Shown: in pieces, positions 1 through 8,401 of the stretch
How the letters are laid out: each line of letters starts with the position of its first letter
Position numbering within the stretch: the first letter of the stretch is position 1
From: Porphyromonas somerae DSM 23386
Lineage (GTDB): Bacteria > Bacteroidota > Bacteroidia > Bacteroidales > Porphyromonadaceae
Direction of reading: 5' to 3'
DNA: 34,205 bases
Assembly: GCF_000372405.1 (NCBI RefSeq)
Contig: NZ_AQVC01000003.1
Coordinates: 44,312-78,516, forward strand
Program-made: the position numbers and the translations under genes
Notes under the pieces: generated by a model
Seen by the model: the letters and a program-made list of their open reading frames with translations, nothing else
Told to the model about the DNA's origin: nothing
Databases searched by the model: none

Positions 1-431
1 GTGCAAAGGTAGAATACAAGGTAGGTACCATGATTGAGATCCCACGTGCTACCTTGATTGCCGATAAGATTGCTGAGCACGCTCAGTTCTTCAGCTTCGG
101 TACTAACGACCTTACCCAGATGACCTTCGGTTACTCACGTGACGATATCAATGGCTTCCTACCAGATTATCTTGCAAAGAAGATTCTCCCAGTCGACCCA
201 TTCCAGGTACTCGATCAGGAGGGTGTAGGACAGCTCGTTCAGCACGGTACCAAGCTCGGTCGTAGCACCAATGCCAACCTTAAGGTAGGTATCTGCGGTG
301 AGCATGGTGGTGAGCCAAGTAGCGTGAAGTTCTGCCACAGAGTAGGCCTCAACTACGTATCTTGCTCTCCATTCCGTGTGCCAATCGCACGTGTAGCAGC
401 AGCTCAAGCAGCTATCGAGGAAAAGAAGTAA
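1..431 (+). CDS. ppdK: Pyruvate, phosphate dikinase, C-terminal fragment (5' end outside window)
   Basis: PpdK interconverts pyruvate, ATP and Pi with phosphoenolpyruvate, AMP and PPi in the cytoplasm. Only the end of the C-terminal PEP/pyruvate-binding TIM barrel is present. The reading frame is open from base 3 and continues upstream of the ATG at 30, which is an internal methionine ([14 protein letters not shown]), so this is a partial gene cut by the window edge and not a small protein. Family motifs seen are [20 protein letters not shown], the GICGEHGG segment near the active site, and the terminal [22 protein letters not shown]. The stop is TAA at 429-431, and a strong hairpin follows at 455-497. 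The assignment is secure from these motifs; the rest of the protein cannot be judged. Confidence 0.96.
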   Translation, partial: AKVEYKVGTMIEIPRATLIADKIAEHAQFFSFGTNDLTQMTFGYSRDDINGFLPDYLAKKILPVDPFQVLDQEGVGQLVQHGTKLGRSTNANLKVGICGEHGGEPSSVKFCHRVGLNYVSCSPFRVPIARVAAAQAAIEEKK

Positions 432-454
432 TTCACTCCTCCCCATACAATACC

Positions 455-497
455 AGAGGGTGTGCTAGCCTAGTCGCTAGTACACCCTCTCTTCTTT
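455..497 (+). terminator. Rho-independent-type terminator of ppdK
   Basis: Arms 455-469 and 476-490 pair over 15 positions with one G·U, around a 6-nt loop (ctagtc). A pyrimidine-rich run (cttcttt) follows. It lies 24 nt after the ppdK stop. Confidence 0.8.
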
Positions 498-616
498 GTG
501 GCTTATCGGACGGGTACCTTATCGGATCGGGTACCTTATCGGACAAGTCGGACAGGGCAGACAGGTCAGACAGGTCAGACGAGTCAGACAGGTCAGACAG
601 ATCAGACAAGTCAGAC
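498..616. repeat. 9-bp tandem repeat array, consensus RRGTCAGAC
   Basis: Eight consecutive 9-bp units run from 545 to 616: aagtcggac, agggcagac, aggtcagac twice, gagtcagac, aggtcagac, agatcagac, aagtcagac. They are preceded by three longer units starting with ttatcgga (about 505, 521 and 536). Related arrays occur at 20836-20887 and, decayed, near 20412-20441, all between genes. The period is a multiple of three, so reading frames stay open across it (Ser-Asp-Arg/Lys in one frame), but none has a ribosome site or a recognisable protein. The function is unknown. Confidence 0.85.
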
Positions 617-676
617 GGTGGCGTTGTTTGTCCGACCTATCCGATAATGATTTCTTCTATAAAGTCACCCGATGGG

Positions 677-714
677 AGAGCACCCTGTCGGGTGCTCTAG
701 GGGCTTATCCCTAG
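677..714. repeat. Two overlapping small hairpins
   Basis: Arms 677-685 and 690-698 (agagcaccc / gggtgctct, loop tgtc) form a perfect 9-bp stem. Arms 697-702 and 709-714 (ctaggg / ccctag) form a second stem that shares two bases with the first, so both cannot be fully paired at once. They lie just after the 9-bp array. Confidence 0.7.
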
Positions 715-757
715 ATCTGGTCGCCTGATTCAAGATTGGCACTTCTTGCAGCATTCT

Positions 758-809
758 CAATATGATAAAGGGCGTACAAGTCAATACTTGTATGCCCTTT
801 ATCATATTG
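758..809. terminator. Long hairpin, probable terminator of the TonB receptor gene (possibly bidirectional)
   Basis: Arms 758-781 and 786-809 pair over 24 positions with a single G·U and a 4-nt loop (caat). It stands 24 bp beyond the stop of the minus-strand TonB receptor and on the 3' side of ppdK, so it can end transcription from either direction. The arms are longer than in an ordinary terminator. Confidence 0.7.
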
Positions 810-832
810 TATGCAATTAATTTGTCTAGTAA

Positions 833-3478
833 CTAAAATTCATAAGTTACACTTGCATTGAAAGTTGTGCCAGGACCATAGTAAAGTCCATAGTTGTCTA
901 AGCTAGCTACATAGCGCTTGTTGAGCACGTTGTACACATTTGCACGGATAAGGATACCTTGCTTTCCTGTAAGTGCAAAACGGTATGAAGCACCCATGTC
1001 AAGTAGTCCATAGTTATCTAGCTTCTGAGATTTGTACTCTTTCCCCTTGACCGTTGCTTCAGCCAACTTCTTAATGTCTACATCACCATATAGGTTGAGA
1101 TAATGATTGTAGTCTGCAAAAATTACAAATCCCTTAGCTTTGTACTCAGCACCGAATCCTAAAGTGCTCTGTGGTGCACTTCCGACCTTAGTACCAGCCA
1201 ACTCAATTTCAAACTTATCAGCTACAGAGTTTCCAGAATCATTGTCAATCACCTCAACAGGAGTCTTTCCTGAATACTTCCAATCGCCATAGGTAAAGTG
1301 ACCACGAAGCATCAGCCCTGTCAATGGGTGAGTGCGTATATCAAGCTCTACACCCTTGTGAATTTGCGTTACATTGGAAAGCCTAAACCCAGCACTCTGT
1401 AGCAGTTTATGAGTATTGGGTGTGGTATAATCGTCCATGCCAAAGGCGAGGAATCTATTTGCCCAAGAGGTATAGTATACATTGAGATTGATTGTAGTGT
1501 ACCCTGGAAGCTTTGCTGAATAGCCTGCTTCAAGACCTAGGATATTTTCATTCTCTACCTTTTGCTCTCTAGGGCGAATGGTGGAGTACTCAAAAATGTT
1601 GTCCTTAAATGGCTGGCGAGAATAATACCCTGCATTTGCGAAGAACTTGTGATTTTTACCAGCTAGAATAGACGCACCACCCTTGATGTTAAATCCAAAG
1701 CGATTGATTACGTCGGACTTCTCATTGAGCAATAAGAAGTTTTCGGATGCTCTATAGCTTTGATTGGAGAAAGCAGCTTGTAAGAAAGAGGAGAATAAAT
1801 CGTTATGGTACTCTACTTGACCGAATAGGCCTTGGTAGTTGATCCACTCGCTACTATTGTATCCAATGCGGTCTTCGGTAGGTGCATAGTTGAAGAGTGA
1901 AGCCCATGGGTCGGCTTTATAAGTGTTGGTAATTAAATATGCACCATTTGCATCTAGTAATGATTTGTTACGCCCCTTGGCGTCGTTCCAACCCTTGAGA
2001 CCAAATAGCTCTGTAAGCTGACGGAAGTGGTCTCCCTTATAAAAACGGAGATCCGCTCCAACATTTACAGATAGATTCTCGTGGTTGTCATAGGAGTAGT
2101 TGGATACTAGTCCAAACCAGTGGTGGTTATTAACTGAGGAGCGAATGGCAGTACCATTATATCCTTTGCCGTATCCACCAGCAATTGATTTATTGCATTC
2201 GTTTTCGATAAAGTCCCAACGGATTTGGCCATCAGCATCACGTCCAACTTTTTTTCCATTGGCATCTTTAATGTAATCAGGACCATTTCCGTAGGCTCCC
2301 GTTCCACCGCCACGACCAAATGATGCATACAGCACGGTGGATAGAGATTGTTTCTTACTGATGTTCCAGTCCCAGTTGAGGTTCATTACTGGCTTGTGAT
2401 AGTAGTTTTTGCGCTCGCTCAGGACTTTTCCATTGTAGTAACCCCAGTTCTTATTGTACTTGTATCCGTACTGGTCATATAGCTCTTGCTTAAGAGAGAA
2501 ATGCTGGTTGTGCCACTGAGGAGCCCCAAAAATAAGGAAGTTAAACATGTGGTCTCCAGCTTTCTTACCTATAGAGAGGAAATAGTTTTGACCACTTCCT
2601 TGTGTGCCATCATTCCATTTGCGCTCACCTTGCCAATGGTCAATAAGTACTGAGACACCCCAGCCATTGCTTAGCAAACCTGTGTTGTATGCTGCTGTGC
2701 CTTTGAAATACTTACCATAACCACCGATGAAACGAACAAATCCGCCTCTTTCAAGGTCGGTAGCCTTAGTAACGATATTGATCGTACCACCGACTGAGGA
2801 AATAGCTAGTTTTGAAGACCCTAAGCCACGTTGTACATCAATGGCATTGGCAATATCCGAGATGCCAGCCCAATTGGACCAGTACATTTTGCCATCCTCC
2901 ATGCCGTTGATGGGCTGTCCATTCAAAAGGAATGCGGTGTTGGACTGATCAAATCCACGCATAAACATCTTGCTGTCTCCAAAGCCACCAGCTTGGTTGG
3001 CTACATAGACGTTTGGCGTGTTTTTTAGAGCTTCAGGGAACTCTACATTACCTACCGCTTTCATCTGAATTTCAGAAGCCTTGACGATAGTTGATGCGAT
3101 AGGTGTTACACGATTAGCCACATCAATCACTCCTTTACCCACAACTAGTACTTCCCCTAGCTGAGTATTGTCTTGGAAGATTGAAATAGTGCCTAACGAG
3201 CTCTTCCCAGAGGCACTGTACTTAACAGTTGTACTCAAGTAGCCTAGGTAGCTTACTTCCAGTGTGCCATTTCCTGTAAGGGAGATAGTGAATTTACCAT
3301 CCATGTTGGTGGTGGTACCTTTAGACGAATCCTTGCTGTCTACCACCACTGCACCAATAAGAGGCTCATGTGTATCACCATCCACTACTACGCCTGTATA
3401 GGTCTTCTGTGCCCAAGAGGATGCACAGGTAAAGCCTAGTAAAAGCGAAAGCATTATAAGCCTATAAAACTGTTTCAT
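833..3478 (-). CDS. TonB-dependent outer-membrane receptor with carboxypeptidase-like N-terminal domain
   Basis: An 881-residue outer-membrane receptor expected to import a ligand with energy from TonB-ExbBD. In order it shows a signal peptide (about 1-24, ending SSWAQ), a CarboxypepD-regulatory-like domain (about 25-110, with the motifs GVVVDGDTHEPLIGA and VSYLGY), a TonB-box-like GEVLVVGKG, a plug domain (about 125-240, with MFMRGFDQSNTAFLLNGQPI and VGGTINIVTK), and a long beta-barrel ending in aromatic Phe (VTYEF). No SusD gene adjoins it, so it is not a classic SusC pair. The plug resembles siderophore or metal-type receptors, but the substrate cannot be read from sequence. It is transcribed alone and divergently from folP. 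A minus-strand TAACTTTG at 3548-3555 could serve as its -7 element. The ATG at 3476-3478 starts directly at the signal peptide. Confidence 0.92.
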   Translation of the reverse strand: MKQFYRLIMLSLLLGFTCASSWAQKTYTGVVVDGDTHEPLIGAVVVDSKDSSKGTTTNMDGKFTISLTGNGTLEVSYLGYLSTTVKYSASGKSSLGTISIFQDNTQLGEVLVVGKGVIDVANRVTPIASTIVKASEIQMKAVGNVEFPEALKNTPNVYVANQAGGFGDSKMFMRGFDQSNTAFLLNGQPINGMEDGKMYWSNWAGISDIANAIDVQRGLGSSKLAISSVGGTINIVTKATDLERGGFVRFIGGYGKYFKGTAAYNTGLLSNGWGVSVLIDHWQGERKWNDGTQGSGQNYFLSIGKKAGDHMFNFLIFGAPQWHNQHFSLKQELYDQYGYKYNKNWGYYNGKVLSERKNYYHKPVMNLNWDWNISKKQSLSTVLYASFGRGGGTGAYGNGPDYIKDANGKKVGRDADGQIRWDFIENECNKSIAGGYGKGYNGTAIRSSVNNHHWFGLVSNYSYDNHENLSVNVGADLRFYKGDHFRQLTELFGLKGWNDAKGRNKSLLDANGAYLITNTYKADPWASLFNYAPTEDRIGYNSSEWINYQGLFGQVEYHNDLFSSFLQAAFSNQSYRASENFLLLNEKSDVINRFGFNIKGGASILAGKNHKFFANAGYYSRQPFKDNIFEYSTIRPREQKVENENILGLEAGYSAKLPGYTTINLNVYYTSWANRFLAFGMDDYTTPNTHKLLQSAGFRLSNVTQIHKGVELDIRTHPLTGLMLRGHFTYGDWKYSGKTPVEVIDNDSGNSVADKFEIELAGTKVGSAPQSTLGFGAEYKAKGFVIFADYNHYLNLYGDVDIKKLAEATVKGKEYKSQKLDNYGLLDMGASYRFALTGKQGILIRANVYNVLNKRYVASLDNYGLYYGPGTTFNASVTYEF

Positions 3479-3547
3479 AAGTTTGCTTTTTAGTTTATAA
3501 ATTGTTGTCTCAAATAATAATCTACAATGGTCAATCTAATTCAATTG

Positions 3548-3555
3548 CAAAGTTA
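3548..3555 (-). promoter_or_regulatory. Possible Bacteroidetes -7 element for the TonB receptor gene
   Basis: On the minus strand this reads TAACTTTG, a match to TAnnTTTG, about 70 bp before the start codon. I see no convincing -33 TTTG at the usual 19-20 bp spacing, so the call is tentative. Confidence 0.4.
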
Positions 3556-3672
3556 CCTAAAACAATGTAGATTGGTGATATTGTAAATTAAGATTTCGTT
3601 ACATATCTCAGAAAAGGCTGTTATTGCCCATACGTTGAAGGAGTAGACAGATAACACTTGCTATTCGGTAGC

Positions 3673-3703
3673 TTGGTGGAGTAGTTAGTTTTATTTACTT
3701 TTG
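3673..3703 (+). promoter_or_regulatory. Bacteroidetes-type promoter of the folP-cdaA operon
   Basis: A -33-like TTG (3673-3675), a 20-bp gap and TACTTTTG (3696-3703) match the Bacteroidetes TTG-N19/20-TAnnTTTG form. The predicted transcription start near 3710 leaves a leader of about 30 nt before the chosen folP ATG. Confidence 0.6.
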
Positions 3704-3738
3704 TAGGTAGATATTAATTAGTGGAAAGGAGTGAAGCT

Positions 3739-4593
3739 ATGCCAGATGTAGTGATGACCTTTAAGGGTCGGCCATATAACCTTACGGAGGAGCCTATGAT
3801 TATAGGTATCCTCAATCACACACCCGATTCATTTTATGCCGGAAGTCGCATTGAGGGTGAACGAAATATACACCAACGGATTGAGGAGATCATTGCCCAA
3901 GGGGGTAAGATGATTGATGTGGGGGGGTACAGCTCTAGGCCTGATGCTGCGGAGGTCTCTGAGGAGGAGGAGTGGCGACGGGTGAAGGAGGTATTGGATA
4001 TCCTGAAGAAGGAGTACCCTGAGCTGCCGGTGAGTGTCGATACCTTTACCGCTTCGGTGGCACGTAAGTCGATAGAAGAGGGTGGGGCAGATGTGATTAA
4101 TGATGTTTCGGGTGGGCGTATTGACCCACTGATGCTCAAGACGGTGGCGGAGCTACAGGTACCTTATGTGCTGATGCATATGCGGGGTACGCCCAAGACG
4201 ATGCAGAGCCTCTGTGAGTACAAGGGGCGTGTGGCCGATGGGGTGATTGAGGAGCTACTGGTGACGATCGAGAAGCTGAGGGAGCTGGGGCTTCGGAAGG
4301 AGCATATCATCCTCGACCCTGGCTTTGGCTTTAGCAAAACGACGGAGCAGAATTATGAGCTGATGAGTGACCTCGATAAGTTTAGGGTGCTCGACTATCC
4401 TCTCTATGTGGGGATTAGCCGTAAGAGTATGATCTATAGATACTTTGGCACTACCCCAGCTGAGGCACTCAATGGTACCACGGTGCTAAATACCTATGCC
4501 CTTCTTCATGGGGCGCACTTTATCCGTGTGCACGACGTGCGGGAGGCGTGGGAAGCGATGAAGATGGTACAGGAGATTAAGCGACTAAACTAA
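3739..4593 (+). CDS. folP: Dihydropteroate synthase
   Basis: FolP condenses 6-hydroxymethyl-dihydropterin pyrophosphate with p-aminobenzoate to give dihydropteroate in folate synthesis, and is the sulfonamide target. The 284-residue TIM-barrel protein shows the family motifs in order: ILNHTPDSF (residues 24-32), DVGGYSSRP (60-68), PVSVDTF (97-103), NDVSGG (121-126), MHMRGTP, ILDPGFGFSK (191-200), GISRKS (225-230) and a closing RVHDV. I chose the ATG at 3739 because GGAAAGGAG lies 7 nt upstream; an in-frame GTG at 3721 would add six residues but has no ribosome site. The variant GGYSSRPD, in place of the textbook GGESTRPG, is compatible with an active enzyme. cdaA follows after 11 nt, so the two genes are almost certainly co-transcribed. 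Confidence 0.96.
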   Translation: MPDVVMTFKGRPYNLTEEPMIIGILNHTPDSFYAGSRIEGERNIHQRIEEIIAQGGKMIDVGGYSSRPDAAEVSEEEEWRRVKEVLDILKKEYPELPVSVDTFTASVARKSIEEGGADVINDVSGGRIDPLMLKTVAELQVPYVLMHMRGTPKTMQSLCEYKGRVADGVIEELLVTIEKLRELGLRKEHIILDPGFGFSKTTEQNYELMSDLDKFRVLDYPLYVGISRKSMIYRYFGTTPAEALNGTTVLNTYALLHGAHFIRVHDVREAWEAMKMVQEIKRLN

Positions 4594-4604
4594 GCAATAG
4601 GGGT

Positions 4605-5423
4605 ATGGAGTGGTTGGCGTTTTCCTTTAAGGATTTTATGGATATCCTACTAGTGGGGCTATTGCTCTACTATGTCTATGATGTGCTCCGAAAGAGTGGT
4701 AGTGCCACGATCTTTGGGGGAATTATCTCGCTGATCCTCATTTGGATTGTCACCTCTCAGATTCTCCGCATGAGGGTGCTTGGGGGGATATTGGATGCTC
4801 TCTTTAGTGTGGGGATTGTGGTGATCGTCATTATATTTCAGGATGAGATAAAGGGCTTCCTTACCCTGCTAGGTAGCACGCAGAGGTGGCGATTTATCCG
4901 CCGAATCTTTAAGCCTGAGAAAAATGTGGAGGTGAGTCGGGAGCAGAGCTTTATCGGAATGATCTCTTTTGCCTGTGCCAATATGGCAAAGAAAAAGACC
5001 GGTGCCCTCATTGTGATTGAGCAGGGCACTAGTCTGGAGCAGTATATCCATACGGGGGAGATTATCAATGCGCAGGTCAATTCGCGGTTGATAGAGAATA
5101 TATTCTTTAAGAATGCTCCGCTACATGATGGGGCGATGATTATCCGTGACTATACCATCGTGGCGGCGGCTTGTATTCTGCCTGTAGCACAGGGGCAAGA
5201 GCTACCGAAGGAGATGGGGCTAAGGCACCGCTCGGGACTAGGGATGTCGCAAGCAACGGATGCGAAGGTAATCATCATCAGTGAGGAGCGTGGGGAGATA
5301 TCGATTGCACACAATGGGGAGATGATCGCTGATGTGACGACAGATCAGCTGCAACAATTTATCAGCAATGACTTTACCGACCTCGGGAAGATAGGTACGC
5401 TTGTCACAGCTCACGCCGTATAG
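4605..5423 (+). CDS. cdaA: Membrane diadenylate cyclase (c-di-AMP synthase)
   Basis: CdaA joins two ATP into the second messenger cyclic di-AMP at the inner membrane. The 272-residue protein begins with three hydrophobic segments (about 12-27, 35-53 and 60-80) followed by a DAC (DisA_N) domain. The catalytic motifs are visible: HDGAMII with DGA at residues 175-177, and GLRHRSGLGMSQATDA with RHR at 207-209. The length and the TM-DAC layout match CdaA (YbbP, TIGR00159) and not DisA. The gene starts 11 nt after folP and is followed 14 nt later by a DUF5686 gene. Neighbouring folP and cdaA is, as far as I know, common in Bacteroidetes. No cdaR or glmM adjoins it, unlike in Firmicutes. Confidence 0.94.
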   Translation: MEWLAFSFKDFMDILLVGLLLYYVYDVLRKSGSATIFGGIISLILIWIVTSQILRMRVLGGILDALFSVGIVVIVIIFQDEIKGFLTLLGSTQRWRFIRRIFKPEKNVEVSREQSFIGMISFACANMAKKKTGALIVIEQGTSLEQYIHTGEIINAQVNSRLIENIFFKNAPLHDGAMIIRDYTIVAAACILPVAQGQELPKEMGLRHRSGLGMSQATDAKVIIISEERGEISIAHNGEMIADVTTDQLQQFISNDFTDLGKIGTLVTAHAV

Positions 5424-5437
5424 AGAGGAGGTGGACT

Positions 5438-7765
5438 ATGCGTGGAGGGCTTCGCTACATACTTCTACTCTTTTCGCTACTTTCCGCACTGATCGTAGAA
5501 GCACAGGAGTTGGCTCCTGTAGTGATGCCTGAGTTGCTGGTCTTGGGTAGCCACACTAAGTATGAGGAGGATAATGATGCGGTAGCCCTGATTGAGCGGA
5601 CTGCTGCGAGGGAGCGTGCTGATAGAGCTACATGGCAGTTGGATTATAGCTTTCAGCAGTCGGAGCAATTGCTTCTGGCGCTTGGTCGGGTGGATAAGTG
5701 GCGGGGTGCACTGCGTAAGGTGGTGCCTTTCTTTGATCGCTACTTGATTCATTCGCATATTGATGGCACGCCGGTCTTACCGCTTTCGGAGTACCAAAAG
5801 GTCTATCTCAAGGGGTACAATCATACGACGCAGCAGCTCAATGAAGCGATCCTATATAGTCAGCATAATGGGTTGGACCAAAATATCAGTGATGGCTCTC
5901 AGAGTGTGCGACTGGAGGAGCTATTCTCCAAGGTGGACCTCTTTGAGAAGCATGTGAAGATACTAGATACCAAGCTCCCTGCGCCCCTTTCGGAGCAGGC
6001 AAGACACCACTACAAATATTATCTCACAGATACCATTATATCGGCTGGGTACGTGGCTCAGGTGGTGGACTTTATCCCACGTCAGCCCCATGCCCCTTCT
6101 TTTTCGGGACGGTTGCTGATTGTGGAGGATCATGGCCCGCGATTGCTCAATGCTTACCTTATCTTTCCGAAGCAAATCGATATTAACTTCGTGGAGGATC
6201 TTCGTCTGCAGCAACAATTTGTGAAGACCTCGGTGGGGTGGCACCTCAAGGAGGAGCGTCTGGTGGGTAATCTGAAGCTATTTATCAATCTACTCTCTCT
6301 CTATGTGGAGCAATCAAGACACTACGATGAGTATGGCGAGCAATCGCCTGACTCCGAGATTATCGCTCTGAAGCAACCTTTTAATGACTGGCAGGATAGG
6401 GAGTTAGCAAAGCCAGTTATCTCTTCTGCCATTGCCCGAAACCTACTGACCACCAGCGATGGCCTGCGGAGGTTTATGGACCAATTCAAACAGCTAGGGT
6501 GGCAGCGTGTGGTACTGGAGTTGGTGGATATGGTGAGCCTTAATTACATTCGTACGAAGTGGGACTACAGTAAGATTTACGGGGGAAGCCTCTTTGACCT
6601 CGGACCGGTGAATGAGCTGGTCAATGCCAATCATACGGAGGGGCTACGTATCAAGGTTGGAGGAAGGACTACCGGTTATCTCTCGCACCATCACTTCTTT
6701 AATGGGTATCTTGCCTATGGATTTAAGGACCGACGCCCTAAGTATGGCGTTGGCTACGCCTATTCTTTTAGACCGAAGCGCTACTTTAGGGAGGAGTTTC
6801 CTCAGCACGAGCTATCGCTGAGCTACCAGCACGATATCTATATACCAGGTCTTGAGGTACAGAATAACGACCGAGATAATATCCTCTATGATGTAGGGGT
6901 ATCGTATCTGGCAACTACCTCTTATCGAAATCTCTTAACTCTGGAGTATCTAAAGGACTTCAATGCAAGTCTTTCTCTCCGGCTTTATGCCAATTATAGG
7001 GAGGATAGGGCGAGTGGGCCGCTTGATTTTGTGCGGGTTAATCACGACCACTCTCTGCAGAAGTTGCCTAAGATCACCGATGTTTATTCGGGCGTGGAGC
7101 TACGGTGGGCGATCGGTGAGCGCATCGTTGATGGCTCTATGCAAAGACACCGGCACTACGCGAATGTATATCGCGAGGTACCGGTGCTAAAGCTTCGCCA
7201 CGAGTGGGCGGATAAATGGTTGGGGGGTGACTTCCGTAGGCAACGAACGGAGCTATCGGCTGAGCAGAGACTCTGGATGGGGGTCTTTGGTCGTCTGGAC
7301 TATCAAGTGACGGTGGGGAAGCTATGGAGCTCGGTGCCCTTCCCTGTCTTGTATACGCCACCGACTAATATCGGAATTATGCATAAGCACAATACGTTCC
7401 AATTGCTCAACCCTTTGGAGTTCGTTGCGGATGAGTGGCTGACGGCCTTTATGGAATACCATATGCGTGGCGTGGTCTTTGACCGTATCCCATTGATCAA
7501 TAAGTTGCGACTTCGGGGTGTGCTGACGGCCAACTTCCTCTATGGTAACCTCACTGCTAAGAACCGACAAGCTACGGGTAATGAACTATTCGTACTCCCT
7601 GTGCATACTACTGAGATGCAGGACCAAGTCTATGCTGAGGTGGGCTTTGGGCTGGAGAATATACTCAAGGTGGTGCGCATTGATGTCTATCGCCGTCTCT
7701 CTCCGCTGAAGCCTCACTCCAAAGGTCCGTGGGGGATGAAGCTAGATTTATCGCTTAGTTTTTAG
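5438..7765 (+). CDS. DUF5686-type outer-membrane beta-barrel protein
   Basis: A 775-residue exported protein with a signal peptide (1-23, ending VEAQ). A soluble region of about 400 residues is rich in charged and helical segments. The C-terminal half alternates short strands and turns (for example GYAYSFRPKRYFREE and LSLSYQHDIYIPG) and ends LDLSLSF, typical of an outer-membrane barrel. The pattern fits the DUF5686 family of Bacteroidetes surface proteins, whose function is unknown. Most members I know carry a carboxypeptidase-regulatory-like domain straight after the signal peptide; I do not see one here. An AGAGGAGG ribosome site lies 6-7 nt before the ATG. The 14-nt gap to cdaA suggests one operon. 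Convergent hairpins and a palindromic element follow the stop codon. Confidence 0.75.
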   Translation: MRGGLRYILLLFSLLSALIVEAQELAPVVMPELLVLGSHTKYEEDNDAVALIERTAARERADRATWQLDYSFQQSEQLLLALGRVDKWRGALRKVVPFFDRYLIHSHIDGTPVLPLSEYQKVYLKGYNHTTQQLNEAILYSQHNGLDQNISDGSQSVRLEELFSKVDLFEKHVKILDTKLPAPLSEQARHHYKYYLTDTIISAGYVAQVVDFIPRQPHAPSFSGRLLIVEDHGPRLLNAYLIFPKQIDINFVEDLRLQQQFVKTSVGWHLKEERLVGNLKLFINLLSLYVEQSRHYDEYGEQSPDSEIIALKQPFNDWQDRELAKPVISSAIARNLLTTSDGLRRFMDQFKQLGWQRVVLELVDMVSLNYIRTKWDYSKIYGGSLFDLGPVNELVNANHTEGLRIKVGGRTTGYLSHHHFFNGYLAYGFKDRRPKYGVGYAYSFRPKRYFREEFPQHELSLSYQHDIYIPGLEVQNNDRDNILYDVGVSYLATTSYRNLLTLEYLKDFNASLSLRLYANYREDRASGPLDFVRVNHDHSLQKLPKITDVYSGVELRWAIGERIVDGSMQRHRHYANVYREVPVLKLRHEWADKWLGGDFRRQRTELSAEQRLWMGVFGRLDYQVTVGKLWSSVPFPVLYTPPTNIGIMHKHNTFQLLNPLEFVADEWLTAFMEYHMRGVVFDRIPLINKLRLRGVLTANFLYGNLTAKNRQATGNELFVLPVHTTEMQDQVYAEVGFGLENILKVVRIDVYRRLSPLKPHSKGPWGMKLDLSLSF

Positions 7766-7812
7766 AGAATGTAGCACGAAGTGCCATTCTCGCACATTTG
7801 ATGCAAATGTGC
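7765..7812. terminator. Tandem hairpins after the DUF5686 gene
   Basis: Stem one pairs gagaatg (7765-7771) with cattctc (7785-7791) around an inner gcac/gtgc. Stem two pairs gcacatttg (7792-7800) with caaatgtgc (7804-7812) around a 3-nt loop. They abut the DUF5686 stop codon and lie beyond the nrdG stop, so they probably end transcription from one or both sides. There is no clear U-run. Confidence 0.55.
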
Positions 7813-7813
7813 T

Positions 7814-7937
7814 GAGACTTTGAACGAAGGATGAGATGCAAGGCGCTGAGGATGAGGGCGCTGGGAACGTACTAGTGTACGTGACCGAGCCCGGATTCCG
7901 AAAGCAACGCCGCAGATCGCCTTCGTGCAACAGTCTC
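7814..7937. repeat. 124-bp imperfect palindromic element overlapping the 3' end of nrdG
   Basis: The left arm (7814-7872) and right arm (7877-7937) are imperfect inverted copies. Both outer ends read gagact inward, acgaagg is shared, and the centre is the perfect dyad acgtac-tagt-gtacgt (7867-7882). Agreement between arms is partial and was aligned by eye. The element contains the nrdG stop codon and its last 20 or so codons, so it looks like a repeat that landed at the 3' end of that gene. It has no coding capacity of its own. Confidence 0.65.
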
Positions 7938-8396
7938 TTTTAGGTGGATAATTCGTTGGTTGCTACTACCTCTGAAGGAGAGGGTAGGGTCGTACAATTG
8001 CTTCTCAAAGGGGCCATCGACCAGTACATCAATCCACTCTAGTAGTGGTGCTCGCTCTGGATCCTCTAGTAGTTCTTCGTAAAGGTAGCCAGTGTAGCAC
8101 CAGATGCTTAGCCCCGTCTCCTCTCGCACTCTTCTGAGTAGCGGGCCGAAGTCGGTGGGGTTATAGAAGGGGTCTCCACCACTAAAGGTGACGCCATCGA
8201 GTAGGAAGTTGCCCTTAATCTCCTCTATTATGTTGCCTATCCGCTCCTCCGTCAGTGGCTCTCCTGCCTGTGGCGACCAGCTGAGCGGGTTGTGGCAACC
8301 AGGGCAGGCGTGCCGACACCCTGCCAAGTAGATGCTATACCTTATCCCATCGCCATCGAGGATGGTCTCTGAAATTACCTTGAGCAGATTGAGCAT
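7872..8396 (-). CDS. nrdG: Anaerobic ribonucleoside-triphosphate reductase activating protein
   Basis: A radical-SAM activase that uses a [4Fe-4S] cluster and S-adenosylmethionine to generate the glycyl radical on NrdD. The cluster motif is CRHACPGC (Cys27, Cys31, Cys34 of 174 residues), followed by the family signatures VTFSGGDPFYNP and WCYTGYLYEEL, and near the end GSSNQRI. I chose the ATG at 8396 because MLNLLKVISETILDG is the normal NrdG start; an in-frame GTG at 8426 would overlap the transporter gene. NrdG normally ends just after GSSNQR, but here about 20 further residues (KETVARRRSAALLSESG...) are read from a palindromic repeat. That tail is probably tolerated and not functional. It is the last gene of the nrdD-transporter-nrdG operon. 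Confidence 0.93.
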   Translation of the reverse strand: MLNLLKVISETILDGDGIRYSIYLAGCRHACPGCHNPLSWSPQAGEPLTEERIGNIIEEIKGNFLLDGVTFSGGDPFYNPTDFGPLLRRVREETGLSIWCYTGYLYEELLEDPERAPLLEWIDVLVDGPFEKQLYDPTLSFRGSSNQRIIHLKETVARRRSAALLSESGLGHVH

Positions 8397-8401
8397 ACCA
8401 T

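Noticed and set aside
545-616. CRISPR-like array
   Set aside because: The 9-bp period has no unique spacers and no cas genes are present; it is a simple tandem repeat.
362-700. Open frame encoding a Ser-Asp-rich repeat protein
   Set aside because: It starts inside ppdK in another frame, crosses the ppdK terminator and owes its length to the 9-bp repeat; no ribosome site.
833-3478. BtuB-type cobalamin receptor linked to the B12 riboswitch
   Set aside because: No riboswitch lies upstream of this gene and the plug and barrel show no BtuB-specific feature I can name; the substrate is left open.
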